Notes under the pieces: generated by a model
Told to the model about the DNA's origin: nothing
Seen by the model: only the letters and a program-made list of their open reading frames with translations
Database searches by the model: none
Program-made: the position numbers and the translations under genes
Origin: Salvator merianae
Taxonomy: Eukaryota > Chordata > Lepidosauria > Squamata > Teiidae
Assembly: GCA_003586115.2 (NCBI GenBank)
Contig: QVOM02000073.1
Coordinates: forward strand, 32,790,468-32,854,467
DNA: 64,000 nucleotides
Direction of reading: 5' to 3'
In this document: positions 47,920 to 59,900 of the stretch, piece by piece
Layout: each line of letters starts with the position of its first letter
Numbering within the stretch: position 1 is the stretch's first letter

Positions 47920-50900
47920 TCCTTGTGCAAAGTAATTAAGACTGGGTTCACATCCTGTTGTGACACAGCATTCGGACAACCTTTTGTCCAGACACGAACA
48001 AGTATGCTGCTGTGTTGTTATCAACAGAACTTATGTCATAATATTGAAGTATCATTACATATCAGTAGGGTAGGTGTTTGTGCTTGCATATGTCTGGACA
48101 AAAAAATGTCAAGATGCTGTAATCCCAGAGTCATACCTGTGTCAGAAAAAGCTCTCTTCGTTCACATCTTGGAAAAGAATAGTGGGGCTCCCGGGTGTGA
48201 GGATAAGCCTATATAGGGTATTTTCAGTCTATCACTTAAATAAAAAAGAGTATTTCATAATCAGTGACTATCTGATCCAATAGCCTTGGCCAACCAGATG
48301 ACTGCCAGAAACCTGTATGCAAGATATGAGTGCAACAATACTGTCACCATTTGTGTTGCCAGCTCGTAGGACTCAGTCAGATATTGGTGGCAGAACACAG
48401 CATCATGACTGAGAACAATGGGCAGTGTGAAGCCACATGGATTTGTTCAATTTTCTTTTCAGGCTGGTCGCCATCAGTTTTGTAGTATGATATCACTGGG
48501 GTCTTCGCACAACCTGCATGGATCTGAAAGTTGAGTGCTCCTCACTCCTTGATATAAAGACAATCAGGGCATCTTGGTTCTGTTTGCAGTTAGTTACATG
48601 TGGCTGGATCTCCCTACCAGTACAAGCTATGTACTCATTTCAACTCTCATTTATAGCAACAAGCCAATTTCAGGCCAGAGTTTATAGCCTTGGTTCTTTT
48701 GCTTTGTTTCATATTAAGTCTAGATACAGACACTGTGTTCAAAATATTAAATTGGTTCTGTATCAGTTTATTTATTTTATTTTTAACCCACAGCAATATA
48801 CAATTTCAGAGCTACTAGACTGCCACAGTTGTCACTGCACATTGGAGATGTTGTCCACATCTTGGAAGACTGTGAAGGTAAGAATGTAATGTTAGAAGCC
48901 CCTGCATGTTTTTTTTTTTTTTTTTAAGTCTGACTCTTTTTTCATATCTATCCAGGACAGCCAATGAAATGGAGGCAGTGAGGTAGTGACAGATTGAATA
49001 GACTGGCATTTTCTGTTATGCAATGCTGATTCTGATCTGCCACAGATCAGAACAGGATTTGGCACTATCAGACATGCCATGCTAATTAGTGCAGTCCTGC
49101 TCCCCAACTGCCCTTCCCCCTAGATCAAGATCACTGGCTGTGTCTGAAACCCATATGGCTACCTTGCATCATCCCCGGTGAGCACTCTGGGGGACAGGAT
49201 TTCCTGAGATAATGTTTTATTACTGTCTTGTCAACCACATAGACAGTGCTTACTGCAAGCAAACTTGTTTGTTCTCCAAATGCACTTTGAGCGAAGGAAT
49301 AAGATCTCACTCATTCAGAGAAGAATTCCAGTCCAGATCTTTTTGGCTGCAAGAGGTAACTCTTGAACCTGGCATGCCTGCATGAGACTTACAGGAAAGG
49401 GCAAAAACTAAGGTGAGCCCAACCTAGGGCTTGTTCTAGTAAGTGATCAGATGCTTACTAGATAAGTGTATCTGCATGGCCCTGCCGCTGCAGCATCCGG
49501 GACCATCTGCAAGTTGCTCCCAAATACTACTAGCTGTGAACAACAAAATCATTGTCTGCAGCTTAACCAGGAACAACTGGATTGCTTCTGGTTAGCAGCA
49601 TTCACACCCTCTTCTGGGTGTGAACACTGTGAGTGGGTGGTGCAGTGTGGCTGTGCAGTTGCACGCTACATTCCCAATCGCCATGGCAATAGCTGGACAT
49701 TGCTGCTGCCGCTGTCAGAGTGGTTGAACCAGCCATCCACACTTCGAGTGCTGGAGGCCTCACAGTATGGATGGACACTGTGCCGTGGAGTCTTGTACAG
49801 CCAAGAATGGTATTGTTATACCATTCTAAACTGTACAGTGGAACAGGTTTTTAATTAGTGATCTTGCTTCTTGTTACCCTTGCATCATAAGCATGCTGGT
49901 GCATAAAGAAGCATACTGCCTGAGGTCAACCTTCTGTCCTGTCCAATTTTTGTTCACATCCCACCTGGTTGCTGGGGAGCTTCTATCTGAAAAAGAGGAG
50001 GTACAAGTCATCTGTAATTTTTGTCATTTCTATTTGAGTAGTAGTGATATTTCTGGCAACGGAACTGCTACCACTGCTGATGTAGATAACAGGACTGTGT
50101 TGCTATGTGAGGCATTCAACTCCTCTTGGTTTTGCTTGTATTGACTCAGCTATCAAAACAGAATGGGAAGTTAAGCAAATACAGTATCACCTCCTTCTAA
50201 TTCATATTAAGAAGTACAAGGTTTCCCCCCCTAAAGTATATTGTTATTAGTATATGGCTAGCTGAGATAAACTAGTCAAATTTAGTAAGATCAGTACATC
50301 TCTCCTTGTAAAAGCAGCCTTTATGCTCCTAGTAGTTTTCACTAAACTAGCACTGTATCCATACAATATAAAATGGGTGCTGATAAGAGTGCCCTGAGTC
50401 CTGAAGGCATACTTCTCTGCCCCATCAGGCCTACCAGCTATTTTTGAGATGCAAAATCTGCCCTCAAACTATGTGAAGTGTGTGATAAAATATTTCAAGG
50501 GCAGATTTTGCTCTCATTTGCCCCCTCTGCCATTGTATAGAGTGATGACAGCGGCGAGGGTGATTTCTGCCCACCACAGTTTAGCTCCAGAATGAAAGCG
50601 GCTGAATTATTTCTTGGCTGATACTAAACAGCACTGGGCAGAAGCTTTGAAGCTGTTCAAAGCTTTGGAGGACAGGAAGTGTCCACCATGTAAATCGGGT
50701 GCTTCCTGGGGTCACAATGAGACCACAGACTGCCACCCCTCAACTAGCGTTTTTTGTGACCATGTGGAGGCATGCACATAGAGCCAGCATATGACCTAAA
50801 GCAAGCCATACATGAGCTACTGTTGGGACAGGAGTCACAGCAAAGAAACTTCATGCCATGCAGCAACTCCTGGCCCTTAAAACCTGCTGCTGCAGAGAAC

Positions 50901-53900
50901 GCTTTTGCAGCTGCAAGATTTTTACTTGAATCAGAAATGACTCTGGAAGTCAAAAGTGACCTGGTTGGAAATCAACTCCTCCCTTCCCACATGGGGAAGA
51001 GAAGGTGTCTTAGGTTCAGGCCTCAGCAAGACAGACAATAAAAGCATGGGTCACAAAAATACTAAAAGTAATTTTGATCAGATCTTTTAAAAAAACCATA
51101 ATACATGAACTTTACAATTCATGAATTATTAAGTAAATGGACCTCTGGTGCTTATCTTGATCAGCTGTATATGATTACCACTTTTTAATATTGTTGACAG
51201 ACTAAGTGTCCACAACACCTGCACTCTTTTCTTTCTTACATTTTTAATGTGTGAAATATTTCATTTTATAACTCACCTTTCTAAAGCACATTAGCAAACA
51301 CATTAAGATGTGCAGATCTTTTTAGTTCCAACTCCTGAACTATCTTCAAGGGCAGCCTCATGTAGAATGGGTTGTGGGAGTCCAGAGAGGAAAGAGATGA
51401 AGGCATGTTTTCTCTTATTGTCTAGAATTCAAAATTCTAATCTTGATCCATTCAGTTTTAATGAAAAGATGTCCAGCTTGTCTGTTTAAAGGCACGTTAA
51501 CCTTGCAGTAGACGTAAAAGTGATGAGAGATAAGTATTTCAATAATATAATGTTAAATGTAAAGTTTAGAATTGCCCTGCTTGATTGAAGAAATGGTCCA
51601 TGTTGTCTTTAGAAAGAAGAGTTTGTGTCACCAGTGGTATCAGCACAGATATACTATAAGTGAACATTAATAAATATACCTGGTACGTTTCTTACCGGAA
51701 GAGATCTGTCTCCAACTGCAAGCACTCAACTAAGGCTGTTTCAGCACTGGCCAGTATACTGGACATCAAGTGTACCGGGAGTCTCCCTGCTACACACTGT
51801 GGAGAAAACCTTGTACTTCAGATTGCTTTAATTGACAAACAGGGATCAGATGTTATTACTGTTTTAATCCAGGGCCTGTATATCAAAGAGTCTTATTGTG
51901 ATTTCCTCATTGTATGCATTCTTTGATATAGTTAGATAACTTTTCAGTCCATGAAGTTAATTGTCTTACACCTTGCATGGATCCACTTTGAGGATAATCT
52001 GTATTTTGCATAAATCCGCCATGTGGAGGCACTCGACTCTGCTAAATGTACTCTGCTGCATGACTGTAGCACATATTTTGAGCTCTCTTATATAGCCACC
52101 TGACCCAGATTGCAAGTTTTCACCCCCCCTCTTGTTTTTAAGCAACCTTTTTCAATTTTTAGTAGCAAAAGTAGGAGACAGAACAGTGAGTGCAGATTTC
52201 TGTCTGAACTGACATACAAAGTACAGCCAGTCAATGCAGTTGCTAGATTTCTGAAGAGTTAACATTTTAATCTGCTATTAGTTGGAGTGTGGATTTTTTT
52301 TCCCTTGAAGTCACTTTTCCCCATCTTCCTTGAAGCATGGGTTAATCAGATGAAACAATAAACTCATCAATAAAATAAAGCAACATAGTTACAAATTTTA
52401 AACCATTTTTTTCTTCTTACCTTCAGCAAAAAACAAAATGCTGACTTACTGTCCTATTTCAGATCTATATATTATACTCATATGGTAGAAGAGGGGATTG
52501 TGAATTGGAGAACTGATGAACAAAATAGCCATACTGCAGGAGTCTGGGAGTGGGAAGCAGAAAAATAAAATAACCTTGAGGTGTTGTGCGATATAGTTGT
52601 TAATGATTTTAAGGTTCATTTAATAGTGAAGTCCATAACAATCAGCATAGGTCTGTGGTCCAGATAATCGTTTTATGTGAGGGTATCATGAAGTATAGCA
52701 TCTGCACTGTTACTATGGCTGCCTTAAGATGGCAAGAGGAAAATGCAGGATCTTGTTTAGATCCCATAACTGACTCTCACTGTCCCTGCCAGATGGCAGG
52801 GCAAAATCATCTGGTGGGTACTTCTGGATATTGCCTGATGGCCACTTTCTACAAAATGGAGCAAGCATCCAGAAAAATAAGTCTTATAGCTATTTCTGGA
52901 AAGCTGGGGTTGGAAGCTGAGTTTCCCAGAATAGTGATATGCTGGCATTTCAACTCTATATTCCGGGGCTATGCTGGGATTGCCATGGATAATGTGTAGC
53001 AATGCCAATACAGTCCTGGAATACGGCCATGTTTTAGGCGCTGTCTGGATGCAGCCTATGGGAACTGTATATGTCTTAATGGCAATTTTAGGACAATCCC
53101 ATGAAAAACCTTGCAGATCCAAGATGATTTGTGCTTTTGATCCATGATTTTGCATCCTAATGATGCTCAAACTGCTGTTTCTGTAATTCATTAAGTTGCA
53201 TTATAATAGTGAGGCCTGGCCTGGCCTAGTATAGTATACCCCTAAATGTCAGGTGCAAGGACAAGGCAAATGGTTGTGTGTGCTTCCATGTGCAACTGGT
53301 TGGCCGTTGGGAAAACAGACTGCTGGATCGGATAGTCCGCTGATCTGATCCTGTAAGCCATTTCTTGTGTTCTCCTGATCTTTTGTAATTGAGGTGATGT
53401 TGGAAGGAGGTTCATCTTCCTCTGCGAAATCCTGATCAGGCCATGACAAGAATCAGTCTTTGTGAAGAGCATCAGAAGCTATCTTGGTGCCCAGACCTAG
53501 GCCTAACCTTCAGTTGCTGCTAGTAAGACTAATAAGAACACCATCCCTAGAAACTGGGAGGCACAATCTTTGACAGTGGCGGTTGGGATGCAGTATTGTA
53601 GAAACAAAAATAGTATGTCAAGCTATCTTATGCTCCTCTTTCTGACCTTGTAGTGCTGACAAGTACTCCATTTTGCAAAGCATCATTTCAGTTGAATAAA
53701 TAATGCTGTGCATCCTATGTGGATCAGCACATAGAATATAGCAGCCATAGCTGAATGTTATTCAAAGTTTCTGCCTTTTTTGGCTTGACGTGTTCTCATG
53801 TGTACTCCAGATGCGCTATTTTTGAGTCACCCCTCCCTGTTCCTCAAAGGCAAGCCTTTGGTGGATCTTACAAATGTGTGACTAAGTGTTTAGAGCTGGT

Positions 53901-56900
53901 TTGAACTGAACAGGGGTGTTCAAAAAGTCCAAAGTCAAACCACACACTCTACCTGTTCAAAACTAGGGGCAACTTTGCACTTTAGAATAGGCTGGAAAAG
54001 ACCCAGTGGTACAGCAGCCATCGCATTTTGAGGGCTCCCCTACCAGGCCAGCAACACTTGAAGTGCAGATGGCAGGCCTGACTGCCATGACAGTGACTGT
54101 GGCAATGTCTGGCTGTTGCGATGGCAACTGGGACTCTGTGCATAACTGTGTGGCTGCAGCCATGTTGCCCCACCCACTCACAGTATTTGCATCCCGAAAA
54201 GTGTGCAAATGCTGCTGATCGGGAGCTATCCAGCTGCTCCCCATCAAGCTGTGCACAACATTTTTGTTGTCCATAGCTATTAGCATCTGGGAGTGGGTGT
54301 AGACACTCCCAGATGCTATGACAGAAGGGCTGTGCAAACTGACCTGTCTGGTGAGTGTCTGGGAGCTCACTGGCAGGCCAGTGCAAACAGACACAAAGTC
54401 TGAATTCAAACCAAACAAAGGGGGTGTTCTAAAGAACAAAAGTGTTCAAACTGAACCAGATACCTTGCTGTTTGAAGAAAAAATGTTCAGAGTCAGACCA
54501 AACCAACCTCTGTTTTCTTGAGTTTGAACCAAACACACAGAAAATGTTTTTGTATGTCTCTACTTGGATGTTAAGAATGTGGCCATATCTGGTTTAAATG
54601 GACTAGGTACAACAACTATTGAAAACTTAGGGGAAAATGCTTTATTTACCTTATTTTATTTTGCCTGATAGTAGAGAAGCTCAGGCCATGCCTCACGTGG
54701 CTGTACAGTTGAGTTTTTGCAAGCTTGCTGCGCCCTGGCTGCTGTCAGTGAAGCTATGCTCAGGCTCAGGTGGCTTTTCCCTTCAGGAAATGGCTGTCAA
54801 AGCACATCTGGCTCCCATTGGTACATTATAGTCCAGTCCGACAGGCCTACAGGCTAAACAGACTCCTGAAAAGGATGCTCTCGTATCTTCCAGCTGGGGG
54901 CTGAATGAAACATGAAAAGCTGTATTCTGAGCAGAAACAAAAAACCAACTAGAAGAAAGGTAACATGGTAATGCCTGAATCCTGAATTATATGGATCACC
55001 CCCTATCATCTATAATGTGATTTTTATGAATTCAGGAAAGTAAGGAGAGATGTGCTACTTTATATAATTATGCAGGCTGTGGAGATAGTGGAAAGAAAAA
55101 TGTTTTTCTGCCTCTGTCATGACATGACAATTCAGGGTGGTCTGACAAAGCAGAATGGTAGGGGATTGGGAAGTACTTCACATTTATCAGAGCCAGACAT
55201 TACTTACTTATTCCACTATATTTGGGTATTCTGAAATAAAACATAGGTATTCTGGAATATCCATACTTTATCACAGAATATCCAAATAAAGTGCAATAAG
55301 CAAGTGATGTCTGGATGCAACCCTAGTTATAACAAACAACAATATAGATAATAGGTTCTAAAATATAGAAAGAAAGAATGAGTATAAATATTTTAAACAA
55401 ACTATAATATAGTATATGAAAAAGGAAAATGTATTTGTTATGTGGTAGGAATTTCTGGGCTTTGCTAAGTTTGAACAAGTCTCGTCAATATTGTATGCTA
55501 GTGAATTACTATGAAGCATGGTACGGAAGAACATTAGTGATTTTTAATGCATAGAAAGAGAATGAATGCATTTTTAGAATAGGCCATAGGTATGTACACA
55601 AAGCTCTTTGGTTTTATGATCCTGTAACTTTTGCACCTGCAGATGAACACACATACAAGTACAATTTCAGACACCTTTTATAAATGGAGACTTTTGATTC
55701 TGTATGTACAACCAACTGTTCAAAAGTGCAGAAAAGTTAATTTCAGGAGCAGGTGGTTTTTTTGTCCAATTACATAAGCAAATAATGTGGTGATATGGAA
55801 ACAAAACTTCAGCTAAGTAGTATCTGCGAGTTAAATGGTTGGGTGATAGATAGTTCTTAGTCTTTCAGGGCACAATATAATTTGTTAAAGATTTTCCTAA
55901 CATCTTGTGAGAGGCAGAGCTAATTTCAAAATAGGGTAATCTAAAATGTTCTCCATGTATTATTTAAAGTTGGATTCATAAATGACAGATGTTACAAGGG
56001 ATCCTTTTAGTGGTGGAACTGCCCTTTCCAAGGAATTACATATGTCATATAAGAACATAAGAGGAGAACTGCTGTATTGGCTCCCATCAGTTTATTGGTA
56101 TAATTTGGGTTCTTTGCCTAGTAAGTTTTTTGAATTTACTAATACTGAAGCACATTTGCCATTTGGTTGCCCACTCATTCAATGTCTAGAAATTCCTCTG
56201 GAACAATTCACAATCTCTTTCAATTTTTTCTACCCTGAATAATGTAGTGTCATCAGCAAACTTCACTATCCCACTGCTTACCCCTGCTTCTAGATAATTT
56301 ATGAATAAATTAAAAAGCATAGATCCAAATATTGAACCTTGGGGGGGGGGGGGGGCATTTTTTACTTCCCTCCTCTCTGAGAATTGTCCATTTGTTACTA
56401 CTTTCTGTTCCCTTTCCTTTAGCTGGTTGCCAATCCAGGACATGAGCTGTCCTCTTATTTGTCAAGAGACTTTAATGTGGGACTTTGTCAAAAGCCTTCT
56501 GAAAGTCCAGATAGGCAATGTCAACTGGATCATCTTTATCCAGTTGCTTGTTGACACTCATAAATAATTCTAACAAGTTAGTAAGGCATGATTTACTTTT
56601 GCAGAAGCCATGCTGATTTTCCTTCAGCAATGCTTGCCCCTCTATGTGCACACTAATTTTATCCTTAATGGTGATATCTATCACTTTACCTGGAACTGAT
56701 GATAAGCTAACTGGTCTATAATTTTGTGGATTAGCCCTGGGTCCTTTTTTGAAGGTTGGCCTTACATTTGCTACCCTCCAGTCTTCCAGCACAGAGCCTG
56801 ATCTTAGGGAAAGATTATGTATTTTGGTGAGAAGACAGGGATTTTACATATCAGTTCTTTAAGAACACTTGGATGAATGCCATCTAGCCCTTGCAATTTT

Positions 56901-59900
56901 TTATCATTTAGTTTATCAAGACATGCAAGGACTGTCTCCTAACTCGCTCCCTGAAAAAATAGACTCAGCTGCAGACTTAAGCCTTCTTTCTTCCTCAGTG
57001 GAAACAGAGGCAAAGAATTCATTTAATCTCTCTGCAGTCTCTGTGTCTTCTTTAATTATGCCTTTCTTTTCATTGTCATCTCATGGTCCAACTGCTTTCC
57101 TGGTTGGATTCCTACTTCTGAATGTACTTAAAGAATTTCTTACTGTTTCTTTTGAAGTTTTTAACAATGTGCTCCTCAAAATCCTTCTTAGCATTCCTGA
57201 CTGCTGTTATGAGCAGTGCAGTAGGTTATACTGGGATGGGGAAAATAGCTCACCTAGACAGCTAGCTCTTAAAAAGCAGCATCTTTTGGAAAAAGGTCTT
57301 CAAAATGACAAATCATCCAAGTGAACCATAAAATCAAGGACAGGCAGCTCACAAGATTCTTCAAAAACAAAGGAATACAAGGAAAGCTTTAAAAAAGGCA
57401 TAAAGCCCAGCAAAACAATTTTGACAGGAATCAGTTGACAGTCAGATTCAAATGATAGAAAATACACAAGCAAAACAATGCAGCAGCAGGCTAGCCCTGT
57501 AGAAGTCTCTCCCCCAGAGACTCACGGTGCATGTGCACTAAGCAAGGAGATAGGCTACATAGACATCCACTTAATATATGTGGTCTTTTAAGGACAAGTT
57601 TGACAGTTAGGTTAACGGGGAGGCTGTAGGGAAGGAAAAAGGAACCAAATCTCATTATGTCTCTCCCTCTAACACGTTGCTGTTTCCTGCAAGGTCTCAG
57701 TCTGTAAACAGACAAAAGAGGCTTGGTTGGAGTTTCAAGCAAAAGTTCTGGAAGGTAAATAATCCAAAATAGCTAGGCTAAGGTGCCTGAACACAGACTG
57801 GGGACTCAATGAAGAATCCTTAAAGGAATATAATCCAAAACAGCAAGGTTGCCTTGAAAATGAAGCCAGGAATCAGCCACAGCATTTTTGAAGGTAAATA
57901 AACTCCAAAAAGCACTGCTGCTTTGAAAACAGAGCTAGGAATCAGAAAAAAGGTCATTGCCGGAAAATAAACTCCCAAAAGCAGTTCAGTCACAGAGAGA
58001 ATCAGGAAGCAGCTCAGCAGAAGATCCAAAACAGCAAACAGGCAAGCAATTCCAGAGGGAGGTTAGTGGATAATGGAGGGCTCTCTCTCTCTCAAGACCA
58101 CCTGGGAACTATGTTTATTACTAGCCTGGACAAAGGGGACCGATCCTAACCCTTCCCAGGGGAGGGTTGAGGGCAATGCTATGTTTCCCCATGGAAGGGG
58201 AGGAAACTTCCTATACATGAGGGGAGGGGGTATGTGTAAAGGGTGTGTTTGTGTAACATATGCCCAAGTAAGTTGTTTCCTTCTTCTGGCGGATGTGCCT
58301 GGGTGACTAAGGGTGATTAAGAGTTTGTTCTTGTCCTGGTCAAGTTATTAATGGCATTCTTCTTAGCTTTCAATAAAGTAAACAACAGGGCTGCAAGCCA
58401 GACAATTGTGCTGTTTCAGCAAGGGTGATGTGTTCTAGTTAAAAATCTTAATCCAATCAGGGTTGGGACACATTTTCAACTAAATTCCATTACTGCAGTC
58501 TGATATTCCTGATGGATATCTTCCAGATATTTTCCAAGAAATGCTGTTTTACAAAAGACTGGTCTGGGATACCAATAGCTCTCCGAATATTTCCTATTAG
58601 ATTCTACCCAAAATCAATACCAGCTATCACCAAGCCATTTAAATGGATTATTTCCTCCAGAGTATGGGCTTCATTTTCGATTCAGCCTTGCTTATGCTGA
58701 TGTCTCTGTTCCAAGCTCTTTTCCTGCAGAGACAGAATATTTTGCAATTCTTTCCTTGTTCTTTTTTGAATCAAGACCTGATTTTTCCAATATGCAATCT
58801 GATGAACCCAAATGGATTCTGGTCTTGTGTAGGGATTTAGGCTCTTTGGTACATTTCCCTGTACTTTCAACCTATATGCCAATCAAAATATCAGTCATAA
58901 TGCCCAGTACTTTAGCCTGTGGGTATCTGTACCTTGGCAGACTCTTGTCTCTGGTGGCACTGAGCCACAATACTTCATGTTTTTGTGGAAAGACTGCATA
59001 ACTGCCAGCTTGCATTTGTTCTACCAGGTTTTATATTCTTGTTCTCCTCATTAGGGCAACTCTTCCATTTTTCTAAATAAACTTGTCTTGCTTTTAATGG
59101 TTTCCTGTACTGCACTTGTAAGGTACGCTGCTGTCCATTTTAGACTTGGCAGTACCATTTATTCTTTTATATTTGCATTCCAATTGAATCTCCATAAATA
59201 GTCTCATAAATAGTCTCTACGCATTTTGAAGTGATTGCACTCTTCTAACTTTCCCTTTCAATTTCCTTTTTACTAATTTCCTCATTTTTAGGAAGTTTCC
59301 TTTATGAAAGTTTAAGGTTTCTGTGTTAGATTTTTTTGACAACTTACTGTCTGTATTTATGTTGAATATTATCACATTGTGATCATTGTTTCCTATTGGA
59401 TCTGCTACAGTGACATCTTATAAGAGATCCTAAGCATTACTTAGGATCAAGTCCAGGATCCCTTTCCCCTAGTTGGTTTGACAACCATCTGCTCTAAGGA
59501 ACAATCATTTAACATGCCTAGGAATTTCATATCTTCCTCATTAATTGAACAAGAATTCACCCAGCCTATGTAACTGAAGTCCGCCATTTCAACTACCATA
59601 TCCTTTTTTGGCTACCTTCTTTACCTCATTTTCCAAAGGCCAATCTTTTTCTTGAGTTTCATTAGGAAGGCGATAGTATGTCCCTAATATGAGACTTGTT
59701 TTTTAGCTTGGTACCCAGAATGCTTCTGTGGATGGGTATGATTCACCTAGATATTCCAGTTCATAAGATTCTATATCTTCTTTAATGTACAAGACTACGC
59801 CACATCCAGTTTGTCCTTTTCTGTCCTTCCTGTACAGTTGTAACCTGGGATAACTATATACCATTGGTTTCCAATGGTCCACAAAGTTTCAGTTATGCCA

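Noticed and set aside
47869..47921. CRISPR-like direct repeats
   Set aside because: A tetranucleotide microsatellite with no spacers, in a vertebrate genome.
48518..48889. A 123-codon open frame over DOCK2 exon 2
   Set aside because: Wrong frame; the exon is only 84 nt and the DOCK SH3 sequence is in another frame.
53963..54439. Overlapping 158- and 134-codon minus-strand genes
   Set aside because: Both are frames through family X copy 3; similar spurious frames occur in the other copies without a shared protein sequence.
56186..56792. Functional reverse transcriptase gene
   Set aside because: Split into frames by stops and a G15 run; part of a decayed CR1 LINE.
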